From positions 122,872-186,871 of the forward strand of contig DCYS01000027.1 in the NCBI GenBank assembly GCA_002331485.1: a stretch of 64,000 nt of DNA, in the 5' to 3' direction. Positions within the stretch are counted from its first letter, which is position 1. Every line of letters begins with the position of its first letter. The notes under the pieces are model-generated. The model was not told the origin of the DNA. It saw only the letters and a program-made list of their open reading frames with translations, and made no database searches. The DNA is from Flavobacteriales bacterium UBA2104. Its GTDB lineage: Bacteria; Bacteroidota; Bacteroidia; Flavobacteriales_D; Crocinitomicaceae. The position numbers and the translations under genes were made by a program. This document shows, piece after piece, positions 1-8,044 of the stretch.

Positions 1-807
1 TATAGGAGTTCCCCCATAATTTTCATAATTAAAGCGATCGAAATAATCGTCCTTAATACCTCTCTTTTTGATAATACTGTAGATGCCTTCTGCTTGTTTT
101 AAAACTACATTTCCAGTAAATCCATCACAAACGATCACATCAGCTTTACCTGAAAAAAGATCACGACCCTCAACATTTCCTACAAAGTTGAAGTCGGTAG
201 TTCCATTCATGAGCTTGTGAGCCGATTGTGTAAGTAAATTCCCTTTTGATTCTTCTTCTCCAATATTGAGAAGAGCAACTTTCGGATTTTCAACTCCCAA
301 AACGTTTTGTGCATATAAAGAACCGAGCTGTGCAAATTGATAAAGTACATCTGGTTTGCAGTCGGCGTTAGTTCCAACATCCAGAATAACTGAGTTTCCT
401 CCATTTTCAATTGGTAAAACAGAAGTTATACAAGGGCGTATAACACCAGGAATAGCGTTTACCTTATACATGGCACCAACGAGCATAGCACCAGTGTTTC
501 CTGTGCTCGCAAATGAATCTATACTACCCTTTGACAATAATTCAAAGCCGATAGATATCGAACTATTTGGTTTTTGAGGTATCGCTCGTGTTGGATGATC
601 ATGCATTGTGATCACCTCTTCCGCTTCGACAATATCTATTCGTGATTCATCATACGATTGAGTCCCTAAAACACGATCTATCTCATCTCGTTTCCCGATC
701 AAAGATATTTTAACATGCTCAGGTAACTCTGATATAGCGTGAAGCGCCCCAATCACATTTGCGTCAGGGGCAAAATCACCACCACTAATGTCTAGCCCAA
801 TATTCAT
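1..807 (-). CDS. plsX: Phosphate acyltransferase PlsX (3' end outside window)
   Basis: PlsX converts acyl-ACP and phosphate to acyl-phosphate, the donor for PlsY in phospholipid synthesis. It is a peripheral membrane enzyme. 269 codons are present; the last roughly 45 residues of a normal PlsX lie beyond base 1. The N-terminus MNIGLDISGGDFAPD matches the family start, although the usual AMGGD reads ISGGD here. Further family blocks visible are TGNTGAMLVGA, VGTNADCKP, NIGEEESKG and GFTGNVVLK. It is the third gene of the minus-strand yceD-rpmF-plsX set, 34 bp after rpmF. That gene order is conserved across bacteria and supports the call. Confidence 0.96.
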   Translation of the reverse strand, partial: MNIGLDISGGDFAPDANVIGALHAISELPEHVKISLIGKRDEIDRVLGTQSYDESRIDIVEAEEVITMHDHPTRAIPQKPNSSISIGFELLSKGSIDSFASTGNTGAMLVGAMYKVNAIPGVIRPCITSVLPIENGGNSVILDVGTNADCKPDVLYQFAQLGSLYAQNVLGVENPKVALLNIGEEESKGNLLTQSAHKLMNGTTDFNFVGNVEGRDLFSGKADVIVCDGFTGNVVLKQAEGIYSIIKKRGIKDDYFDRFNYENYGGTPI

Positions 808-841
808 AGGGTTGAAGTCCGTTTAATTACGATTTACGAAA

Positions 842-1033
842 TTAAACTGCAACCTCTTTTTCAGCGATTACTCGACCTTTGTAATAAAGTTTTCCCTCGT
901 GCCAATGAGCACGGTGGTACAAGTGAGACTGACCTGTTTCTGAACAAGTCGCAATGTTTCCAGCTGTTGCTTTCTTGTGCGTACGTCTCTTGTCTCTTCT
1001 TTTTGTCGAAGTTCTTCTTTTAGGATGTGCCAT
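842..1033 (-). CDS. rpmF: 50S ribosomal protein L32
   Basis: Small basic ribosomal protein of the large subunit, 63 residues, normal length for L32. It starts MAHPKRRTSTKRRDKRRTHKK and carries the family segment around SHLYHRAHWHEGKLYYKGR. It has a single cysteine, so it is the non-zinc-ribbon form. It sits 24 bp downstream of the YceD gene and 34 bp upstream of plsX, the usual operon, which links ribosome and lipid synthesis. Confidence 0.98.
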   Translation of the reverse strand: MAHPKRRTSTKRRDKRRTHKKATAGNIATCSETGQSHLYHRAHWHEGKLYYKGRVIAEKEVAV

Positions 1034-1057
1034 TTCTACTTTTATTTATATAAACAA

Positions 1058-1567
1058 TTAATTCAAATTTTTTAATGCTTTCCAACGAGGATCAATATCG
1101 TCGTCTTCATCATTGTCAGGACCTGAGTACTTATCTAAAAGATCAAGCATTTCTTCGTTACAATCACCTTCGTCATGAATTATTTTATTGGGAAGCTCAA
1201 CAGTAATTAGTTCGTAAAAATGTGGAGCCATATTAAGTTTGAACTCATTAGGGCTAACCATAACAAGATTCTCATCTTCACTAATTTCTTCTCCAAACTT
1301 GAACACTAAACTGTGCTCAAATTGAATGTCAGCTTTCATCGGCTCTGTGCATCGATCACATGTTGACCATACAAAACCATCCATTTGGATGTCTGCAGTC
1401 ATCATGGTTTCCTTCTTCTCAAGAACCATTTCAACGCTGATCTCCCCTTGTTTAATCAAAGAGTACTCAAGATCTTCAAAGAACGAATCCGTAATCTTGT
1501 ATGAATAAGGGTGTTTACCCACTTTCAAACCTTCAAACGGAATGATAAATTCCTTATCTACGCTCAT
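1058..1567 (-). CDS. yceD: YceD/DUF177 family protein
   Basis: 169-residue member of the DUF177 family. Homologues are encoded next to rpmF and have been tied to 23S rRNA accumulation, but the biochemical role is not settled. Two cysteine clusters are visible, CDRC near residue 88 and a later EGDCNEE, and may bind a metal. The C-terminus is acidic and ends in a DPRWKALKNLN motif typical of the family. It is first gene of the yceD-rpmF-plsX operon, with a promoter-like element 22 bp before its ATG. Confidence 0.9.
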   Translation of the reverse strand: MSVDKEFIIPFEGLKVGKHPYSYKITDSFFEDLEYSLIKQGEISVEMVLEKKETMMTADIQMDGFVWSTCDRCTEPMKADIQFEHSLVFKFGEEISEDENLVMVSPNEFKLNMAPHFYELITVELPNKIIHDEGDCNEEMLDLLDKYSGPDNDEDDDIDPRWKALKNLN

Positions 1568-1589
1568 ACACCCGCAAAAATTTGGAGTG

Positions 1590-1597
1590 CAAATGTA
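1590..1597 (-). promoter_or_regulatory. Bacteroidota -7 element upstream of yceD
   Basis: Reads TACATTTG on the minus strand, a full match to TAnnTTTG, 22 bp before the yceD ATG. No convincing -33 TTTG lies at the expected spacing. Confidence 0.6.
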
Positions 1598-1717
1598 TAA
1601 AAATTCGTTTACAACACGCTAGTTGTAAATAAATGAATCGACAAAGATAGTGATTTTGATTAACTGAGAATGACTTGAGCCTTAAGTTATTTGATGTATG
1701 GTATAAAATGATTTTGG

Positions 1718-1725
1718 TATTTTCG
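1718..1725 (+). promoter_or_regulatory. Near-consensus -7 element before the phosphopantetheinyl transferase
   Basis: TATTTTCG, one mismatch from TAnnTTTG, ends 4 bp before the ATG at 1730. A TTTG at 1690-1693 lies 24 bp upstream and could be the -33 element. If used, the transcript would begin at or very near the start codon. Confidence 0.35.
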
Positions 1726-1729
1726 CTTT

Positions 1730-2356
1730 ATGTTCCATACTGAAACAAGAAAATACGGTCCGGTTGAAGTTCACCTCTTGTATTATGAAAACTTCTTTAT
1801 GGAAGAACACCTTCATAATTTATTAGATGAAGAACAGAAAAGATTGCAAAAACTTAATCACCCTTCCAGAAAGAGAGAATTTGTTGCGACTAGAGTTTTA
1901 AGGTCAATGGTTTTTGGAAATGAGCCTATCTTATACAATGACATAGGGGCTCCTCACATTAAAGGCGAGGGATACATTTCAATTTCCCATGCTCCGCATG
2001 TTGTTGGCTTGGCATTTTGTAAGTTGTTTCAAATTGGACTAGATCTGGAACCGATTAGGAGCAAAGCAATGAACGTAAGTGATAAGTTTTTAAGTAAACA
2101 TGAAAAAACCGTACTTGAAACAACAAGTGAAGTTGAAATGACCAAGGTTTGGTCTGGAAAAGAGGCGCTTTACAAGCTTGCTGGTCGAAAAGGAATTATT
2201 TTTTCAGAAAGTTTATTGTTAGAAAAGTTTGATGAAGAAGAATGGGAAGGCAGAATTCAGTTTCCGGGGATTCTTAAATTTGTTCCTATGCACATCGTTA
2301 AGATCAATGATTTTGTTTTATCTGTAAATTCAAACCCGGTGTATGAAAAAGAATGA
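1730..2356 (+). CDS. 4'-phosphopantetheinyl transferase, Sfp/AcpT superfamily
   Basis: Transfers the phosphopantetheine arm of coenzyme A to a conserved serine of an acyl, aryl or peptidyl carrier protein. 208 residues, normal for the two-lobed Sfp-like class. Family motifs seen are ISISHAPHVVGLAF, GLDLEPIRSKAM (the magnesium site, usually GIDIE) and KVWSGKEALYKL. The stop overlaps the downstream pcrB start by 14 bp, so the two are translationally coupled. The substrate carrier protein cannot be told from the sequence; no carrier protein gene is in the window. Confidence 0.9.
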   Translation: MFHTETRKYGPVEVHLLYYENFFMEEHLHNLLDEEQKRLQKLNHPSRKREFVATRVLRSMVFGNEPILYNDIGAPHIKGEGYISISHAPHVVGLAFCKLFQIGLDLEPIRSKAMNVSDKFLSKHEKTVLETTSEVEMTKVWSGKEALYKLAGRKGIIFSESLLLEKFDEEEWEGRIQFPGILKFVPMHIVKINDFVLSVNSNPVYEKE

Positions 2357-3095
2357 TTTTATTTTTTCTCGTTTTAGTGAGAAATTGGGACAGATTGCAA
2401 TTTTGATCGATCCAGAAAAAACTCAAGATCATCAAAGAATGGTCGACCTTATTAAAAAAGCTGACTTTGCAGGTGTTGATTATTTTTTTGTTGGCGGAAG
2501 CACTGTGACTCCCGAACAAATGGAGAGAACGATAGCAGTCATTAAGGGCCATAGCGAAACGCCTGTTGTCATATTTCCTGGAGATCATCAACAAGTTTCG
2601 GAAAGAGCGGATGGTCTGCTTTATTTAAGCCTGTTATCGGGAAGAAACCCAGAATACTTGATCGGTCAGCACGTAACAAGTGCAAAGCGTGTTTACAACC
2701 TACAAAGCCTAGAGATAATACCCACCGCATATATTCTTGTAGATGGCGGAACCAGCAGTAGTGTCGCTTATGTGAGTCAAACAACTCCTATACCTAGAGA
2801 TAAAACAACTATTGCGGTAAACACAGCTTTGGCGGGTATTTTACAAGGGAAGAGGCTTGTTTATTTTGATGCTGGAAGTGGGGCGAAACAATCTGTTCCT
2901 TGCGAAATGCTAAAAGAGTTAAGGAAAAACGACAAGAGAACACCAATAATAGTTGGAGGAGGAATTAGGAGCGTGGAGCAACTTGCGGAATTTAAGAATG
3001 CGGGGGTGAATGTGACAGTAGTTGGAAATCACATTGAGGAAAACATTGATTTTTTACTGGAGGTTAACGCTTACACTAAAAAGACGGACCAATGA
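2343..3095 (+). CDS. pcrB: Geranylgeranylglyceryl/heptaprenylglyceryl phosphate synthase family (PcrB/GGGPS)
   Basis: TIM-barrel prenyltransferase that joins a polyprenyl diphosphate to glycerol-1-phosphate. 250 residues. Family signatures visible are ILIDPEKT near residue 20, FVGGSTVT, VIFPGDHQQ, YILVDGGTSS, VYFDAGSGA, IIVGGGIRS and VVGNHIEEN, the last parts being the phosphate-binding loops. The family makes archaeal ether lipids, and bacterial homologues exist in Firmicutes and Bacteroidota. The product chain length cannot be read here. It overlaps both neighbours, by 14 bp upstream and 4 bp downstream (ATGA), which makes a tight three-gene unit. Confidence 0.93.
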   Translation: MKKNDFIFSRFSEKLGQIAILIDPEKTQDHQRMVDLIKKADFAGVDYFFVGGSTVTPEQMERTIAVIKGHSETPVVIFPGDHQQVSERADGLLYLSLLSGRNPEYLIGQHVTSAKRVYNLQSLEIIPTAYILVDGGTSSSVAYVSQTTPIPRDKTTIAVNTALAGILQGKRLVYFDAGSGAKQSVPCEMLKELRKNDKRTPIIVGGGIRSVEQLAEFKNAGVNVTVVGNHIEENIDFLLEVNAYTKKTDQ

Positions 3096-4654
3096 AGTTT
3101 TTTAGTTTATCAGAATTAAAGAACAACATTTCATCTGGGCTGGATAGTCATGAGTCGGACTTTTTTAAGGCGCTGCGAAAAGAATATGCAAGACTTTTTG
3201 AATCAAGTCCAGGTCTTAAAATTGATGACCGTGAGGTGACCGAACAGGAATTGTTTTTTCTGATTGACCTGTATGAAAAGGAAGAGAACCAAGTTTTTAG
3301 TTCATGGGTCGAAGCAGATGAAACCCTTCTTTCTTTTTTAAAAAACAAAAGAATCAGGAAGATTAAACCTGTTGATCTGCATGAAGGTCATTTATTACAG
3401 GAGAAATATCAAGTTTTTTTAGGTCATTTTCTTTATTCCGAGTTAACTCATAAAGTTAAAGAAGCTATCGAGACAGAGGATTTATTCTCAATGGTTTTAT
3501 ATACGGAGTTGTCAAAAATCCTAACTGAAAAGAAAAGAATAGATGTACAAAGGCCTTTTCAAGAATATATTGAAGGAGCTCTAAAATCAAATAATAAGCT
3601 GGTATTTTCGGAGGAGTTTATCGGCCTTCTGAACTTACTTGACGATAATTATTATTCACTGAAGATCAGTTATGTTGACTATATAAAAACAAAGGTTAAA
3701 AAAGACAATGAGCTTTGGGGTGAAGGAATAAAACGGTTAAAGCAGCTTAAACTTCACAAACAACATAAAGTAGAAGTTGCTAATCTGATTAACACATTAT
3801 CTGAGAAGCCGAATAAGAATAGTAGCATTCGTGTTTTTCAACTTTTAAGAACACCATTGTTTTATGCTGGTTTGTTGATCATTGCGGTGCTTGTTTATAT
3901 TCTTATTCCGAAAGAGGCAGTTAAGCCCCCAATCAAAAGCGGTGTTCCACAAAACAGAACTGGGTTAGACAGTTTGACATTAGCAGAAATTGAAGGAACA
4001 GACACGCTATTAGGCTATAAAGAAGACAGTGTGTTACAAGATCTTGAAAAATTTGCCCCACCACCCGATGTTGTTGACGCTTTTCAGGTGGTAGATGGAG
4101 AAGACACCCTGAAGAATCAGTTAGTTAAGGCCTTAACCAGAAGTATGGTTGCAGATTATAACATTCAAGATAAGCAGCAGGATTCCGAAAGCTGTAATTC
4201 GCTGAGCATTTCCGAAAAAGAAGGTTTTCAGATGAAGGGAGTGCTAGACCTGGATGATTTTTACGGAGGTTTTGATCACTTATTGATTAACAAAACGGAA
4301 TATGACCTCTACATCATTCTTTTTGAGAACGAATCTTCAGGTGATGCTTATGGTTCTTTCGTACCTGCAAACGGAAAAATTCGGTTTGAGTATAAAAAGA
4401 ATATGCGCCTTACAGTGTATAGCGGAAGGGACTTGACAAAGTTCAACCCATTACTTCATAAGAATGGAGGGTATGGAAGTGTTCAATACGCAAAAGAGAT
4501 AGACGACCGTTTTACCGCCCACTTCTGTGAACTAAACATGTATAATTTACAGTTAATGGGAAAAACATGGACAGCAAAGAGTCACGGCTCCAAATCAACT
4601 ATTTCTAACCAAAATGGACCAATATTGTTCGAGTCCGATGCCTTTGTAGAATAA
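3092..4654 (+). CDS. Unknown single-pass membrane protein
   Basis: 520 residues, no family recognised. Residues 1-250 are charged, helical-looking and lack a signal peptide. One strong hydrophobic segment at about 254-272 (FYAGLLIIAVLVYILIP) is followed by a proline-rich linker and a roughly 245-residue domain that should be outside the cytoplasmic membrane. This domain looks beta-rich and contains YDLYIILFENESSGDAYGSF. The ATG overlaps the pcrB stop as ATGA, so translation is coupled to pcrB. The layout (cytoplasmic helical domain, one membrane pass, extracytoplasmic domain) would suit a signalling or envelope-anchoring role, but nothing in the sequence proves that. Confidence 0.85.
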   Translation: MKFFSLSELKNNISSGLDSHESDFFKALRKEYARLFESSPGLKIDDREVTEQELFFLIDLYEKEENQVFSSWVEADETLLSFLKNKRIRKIKPVDLHEGHLLQEKYQVFLGHFLYSELTHKVKEAIETEDLFSMVLYTELSKILTEKKRIDVQRPFQEYIEGALKSNNKLVFSEEFIGLLNLLDDNYYSLKISYVDYIKTKVKKDNELWGEGIKRLKQLKLHKQHKVEVANLINTLSEKPNKNSSIRVFQLLRTPLFYAGLLIIAVLVYILIPKEAVKPPIKSGVPQNRTGLDSLTLAEIEGTDTLLGYKEDSVLQDLEKFAPPPDVVDAFQVVDGEDTLKNQLVKALTRSMVADYNIQDKQQDSESCNSLSISEKEGFQMKGVLDLDDFYGGFDHLLINKTEYDLYIILFENESSGDAYGSFVPANGKIRFEYKKNMRLTVYSGRDLTKFNPLLHKNGGYGSVQYAKEIDDRFTAHFCELNMYNLQLMGKTWTAKSHGSKSTISNQNGPILFESDAFVE

Positions 4655-4737
4655 GCTATCCTCCCAATCACGATTTGTGAATATTTTAACCCAGGACACA
4701 ATAACTGTGATTTCTTTTCATTGTCAAAAGAACTCCT

Positions 4738-4745
4738 TAAATTTG
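4738..4745 (+). promoter_or_regulatory. -7 element before the aldehyde dehydrogenase
   Basis: TAAATTTG, full match to TAnnTTTG, one base before the ATG at 4747. A transcription start a few bases downstream would fall inside or after that ATG, which favours translation from the second ATG at 4771. Confidence 0.55.
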
Positions 4746-4746
4746 C

Positions 4747-6330
4747 ATGAATCAAAAAACAAAACAAATGGCTGAAGTAATGTCTGGAGTTGATATAGAG
4801 AAGGTACTCGATCAACTTGGAATTAGAAACGAAATAAACAAAGGAGCTTCAACAGGACAGAATTGGTTAGACACGACAGGTGAAGAAATTGAGTCACACA
4901 CACCAGTTGATGGTTCAGTAATTGGAAAAGTACGTCTTGCTTCGAAAGAAGATTACGATAAAGTTGTTATGAAAGCTCATGAAGGTTTTCTAGAATGGAG
5001 AAAATGGACTGCCCCTGCTCGAGGAGAAGTGGTTCGTCAACTTTCTAACGCACTTCGTGAGTATAAAGAGCCTTTAGGTGCGATCGTTTCGTACGAAATG
5101 GGTAAATCATATCAAGAAGGTCTTGGTGAAGTTCAAGAGATGATCGATATCTGTGATTTTGCAGTGGGTCTTTCACGTCAACTTCATGGTCTAACTATGC
5201 ACTCTGAACGCCCAGGACACAGAATGTATGAACAATACCACCCACTTGGAGTAGTAGGCATTATATCTGCTTTCAACTTCCCTGTTGCGGTTTGGAGTTG
5301 GAATACAGCCCTTGCATGGGTTTGTGGTGATGCATGTGTATGGAAGCCTTCTGAGAAGACTCCTCTTACATCTATTGCTTGTCAAAATATTACCAATGAG
5401 GTGTTTAAAAAGAACAATGTGCCAGAAGGAGTATCTTCAATGGTAATTGGAGATGCTGAGATCGGGAAAGCATTGGCAGAAGATAAAAGAGTACCGTTGG
5501 TTTCTGCTACAGGTTCAACGAGAATGGGTCGATCAGTTGCTCAATCGGTTGCTGCACGACTAGGGAAATCATTATTAGAGCTTGGAGGAAACAATGCGAT
5601 GATCATTACGCCAGATGCTGACTTGAGCGTTGTTGTTCCTGGCGCAGTGTTCGGAGCAGTTGGTACTGCTGGTCAACGCTGTACTTCTACACGTAGATTG
5701 ATTATCCACGAATCTATTTACAACAAAGTGGTTGACACTATAACTGGAGCGTATAAACAAATCAAAATTGGTAATCCGTTAGATGAAAATAATCATGTAG
5801 GCCCATTGATTGATAAGGATGCGGTAAATAACTACCTGAATGCAATTGAAAAAGCAAAACAGGAAGGTGCCAACGTTTTGATTGAAGGAGGGGTGCTTGA
5901 AGGTGAAGGTTATGAATCAGGATGTTACGTTCGACCTACAGTAATCGAAGCGAAAAACGAATATGAGATCGTACAGGAGGAAACGTTCGCGCCGATCCTA
6001 TACGTTATGAAGTACAGTGGTGATGTGTCTGAAGCGATCAAACTACAAAATGGAGTTGATCAAGGTTTGTCTTCAGCAATAATGACAACCAACCTTAGAG
6101 AGGCTGAAAAATTCCTTTCTGCTGAAGGTTCTGACTGTGGTATTGCAAACGTTAACATTGGTACTTCAGGAGCTGAAATTGGCGGAGCCTTTGGAGGTGA
6201 GAAAGACACTGGAGGTGGACGTGAGTCTGGATCAGATGCGTGGAAAGTATACATGCGCCGTCAAACAAACACGATTAATTACACGACTGAATTACCGTTG
6301 GCTCAAGGGATCAAATTTGACCTTGACTAA
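4747..6330 (+). CDS. amaB: Aldehyde dehydrogenase, ALDH7/AmaB type (2-aminoadipate semialdehyde dehydrogenase)
   Basis: NAD-dependent oxidation of alpha-aminoadipate semialdehyde (in equilibrium with piperideine-6-carboxylate) in lysine breakdown is the usual role of this family. 527 residues from 4747, or 519 if the ATG at 4771 is used as promoter placement suggests. The family core is clear: GVVGIISAFNFPVAVWSWN, then KPSEKTPL, the catalytic-base region LLELGGNNA (Glu278) and the nucleophile in GQRCTSTRR (Cys312). Monocistronic by layout, with its own -7 element and terminator. Substrate identity is by family resemblance only; no other lysine-catabolism gene is nearby. Confidence 0.92.
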   Translation: MNQKTKQMAEVMSGVDIEKVLDQLGIRNEINKGASTGQNWLDTTGEEIESHTPVDGSVIGKVRLASKEDYDKVVMKAHEGFLEWRKWTAPARGEVVRQLSNALREYKEPLGAIVSYEMGKSYQEGLGEVQEMIDICDFAVGLSRQLHGLTMHSERPGHRMYEQYHPLGVVGIISAFNFPVAVWSWNTALAWVCGDACVWKPSEKTPLTSIACQNITNEVFKKNNVPEGVSSMVIGDAEIGKALAEDKRVPLVSATGSTRMGRSVAQSVAARLGKSLLELGGNNAMIITPDADLSVVVPGAVFGAVGTAGQRCTSTRRLIIHESIYNKVVDTITGAYKQIKIGNPLDENNHVGPLIDKDAVNNYLNAIEKAKQEGANVLIEGGVLEGEGYESGCYVRPTVIEAKNEYEIVQEETFAPILYVMKYSGDVSEAIKLQNGVDQGLSSAIMTTNLREAEKFLSAEGSDCGIANVNIGTSGAEIGGAFGGEKDTGGGRESGSDAWKVYMRRQTNTINYTTELPLAQGIKFDLD

Positions 6331-6357
6331 TTGATCAGTGATTTGATATATTATAAA

Positions 6358-6382
6358 GCTCGCCTTTAGGCGGGCTTTTTTT
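6358..6382 (+). terminator. Intrinsic terminator of the aldehyde dehydrogenase gene
   Basis: Seven-base stem GCTCGCC/GGCGGGC with one wobble pair and a TTTA loop, followed by seven T. Confidence 0.9.
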
Positions 6383-6693
6383 ATGGATTAAAAATGTTCT
6401 CTCTTGAAATATTTATTTTTCAACAAAATGAACCATGTTGTTCATAACCTGTAAAAATTCGTTAAAACGATTGTCAGGGTGTTCTAACTCTCGCATCACT
6501 TTCACTGTCAGGGATTCAATGAAATTGCCACTTCTAAACTTTATTTAGAATGGTTTTAAATTAATTTTAAATATCCGAAAATTGTCATAAAACTGTCAGC
6601 ACATATGGTTAATCTGTTATTTTTGCTTTCGATATATAGTGTGCTGAGGCATGCTCTGACACTGAATTACAAATAAAAATATCTAATAATCAG
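6383..6693 (+). other. Gene-free upstream region of the respiratory operon
   Basis: 311 bp, AT-rich, without a credible open reading frame. It holds four TGTCA words: an 8-bp direct repeat TGTCAGGG at 6472-6479 and 6506-6513, then TGTCAT at 6583 and TGTCAG at 6594. The spacing and position upstream of actA would suit a regulator site, but no known operator was recognised. Confidence 0.4.
6618..6625 (+). promoter_or_regulatory. -7 element of the act-cox operon
   Basis: TATTTTTG, full match to TAnnTTTG, leaving an untranslated leader of about 65 bases before the actA ATG. No -33 TTG is seen at 17-23 bp upstream, so an activator may be needed (inference). Confidence 0.5.
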
Positions 6694-8013
6694 ATGTTTA
6701 ACAAAGGAAATAAATGGTTGTTCGCGTTGTTTGCAACGCTCTTTTTAATGACCTCTACTTCTTCATTCGCACAAGATGGTGAGGCGTTATTTAATGCGAA
6801 GTGTGCTACATGTCACCAGCCACATCAGGACATGACCGGTCCTAAGCTTTACGAAGTTCGAAAGAAATGGGAAGATGGAGGCGCGGCCGATGGTTCGATT
6901 TACCAGTGGGTAAAGAACTGGCAGGTTGCTGCGGCTAACGACCCGTACGCTAAAGAAGTTTCTGCATGGTCACCAACAGCAATGTCATTCTTTGCTGATC
7001 TTTCAAATGAGCAGATCGATGCAATATTTGATTACGTTGACGCACAGCCAATGCCAAGCGCTGGTGGAGACGGAGGGGCTGTAGCTGATGCTGGAGGGGC
7101 TCAAACATCTCAAGAGCAAGAAACTTCTCTAGGATGGATCTGGTACATTATAGCAGGTATTTTTGTTGTGATCATACTTTCTGTTGGGGGAGTTAGAAGA
7201 CAACTTCAGCATATTGATGAAGACGGTGAACCACAAGTAACTTATGGAGACGAGATTAAACAATGGATTTTCAGAAATAGAAAATCTGTAGGTGTTGGAG
7301 TTTTAGTAATAGTGTTAGCATTGATAGTTGGATTGTTTTTACAACTTTATCAAATCGGTGTAGTAACTGCTTACCAGCCCTCTCAGCCAATTCAGTTCCC
7401 TCACGATATTCACGCTGGGACAAATGGAATTGATTGTAAGTATTGTCATAACTCTGTTGATAAGTCAAAATCGGCAGGTGTTCCAACTGTGAATGTTTGT
7501 ATGAACTGCCATAAACAAATTAAAGGTGCTGGAGAGCAAGTTGAGCAGATCGCTAAGATTTATGAAGCAGCTGGATTCAACCCGGAAGGACCTGGTGCAT
7601 ATACTGGGGAGACGGAAAACCTAGTTTGGAACAAAGTTCACAGTCTTCCAGATCACGTTTATTTCAATCACTCGCAGCACGTTGTAGTTGGAGGAATTGA
7701 CTGTAAGCAGTGTCACGGAGATATGACAAAACAAAAAGAGTTACCAAGAGTGGTTCCTGTTGAGGAGTTGAACCAAATCGAAGGTAACGTTCAGTTGACA
7801 AAACCAACTCTTACAATGGGGTGGTGTATTGAGTGTCACGGTGAAAAAGAAATTGCAAACGGACCTGTTTCCGGAAAAGGAGGGGGTTACTATGAAGAAA
7901 TTCACAAGCGTTTACTTGAGAATGATGAATCATTATACGAAGACTATCTTGAAGATGGTAAAGTAACAGTGAAAGAACTTGGTGGATGGGAATGTGCTAA
8001 GTGTCACTATTAA
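6694..8013 (+). CDS. actA: Alternative Complex III multiheme cytochrome c subunit ActA
   Basis: Electron-transfer subunit of the quinol:cytochrome c oxidoreductase that replaces the bc1 complex in many Bacteroidota. 439 residues. A signal peptide ends near SSFAQ. A first heme site CATCH (Cys37-His41) forms a monoheme domain, two membrane segments follow at about 145-165 and 200-223, and then five sites lie in a periplasmic domain: CKYCH (248), CMNCH (269), CKQCH (337), CIECH (378) and CAKCH (434). Six CxxCH in all, so an extra monoheme module precedes the classical pentaheme part. First gene of an eight-gene operon, 31 bp before actB. Confidence 0.95.
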   Translation: MFNKGNKWLFALFATLFLMTSTSSFAQDGEALFNAKCATCHQPHQDMTGPKLYEVRKKWEDGGAADGSIYQWVKNWQVAAANDPYAKEVSAWSPTAMSFFADLSNEQIDAIFDYVDAQPMPSAGGDGGAVADAGGAQTSQEQETSLGWIWYIIAGIFVVIILSVGGVRRQLQHIDEDGEPQVTYGDEIKQWIFRNRKSVGVGVLVIVLALIVGLFLQLYQIGVVTAYQPSQPIQFPHDIHAGTNGIDCKYCHNSVDKSKSAGVPTVNVCMNCHKQIKGAGEQVEQIAKIYEAAGFNPEGPGAYTGETENLVWNKVHSLPDHVYFNHSQHVVVGGIDCKQCHGDMTKQKELPRVVPVEELNQIEGNVQLTKPTLTMGWCIECHGEKEIANGPVSGKGGGYYEEIHKRLLENDESLYEDYLEDGKVTVKELGGWECAKCHY

Positions 8014-8044
8014 TCAATAAGGACTAGTTGATAGCAAATAAGAT

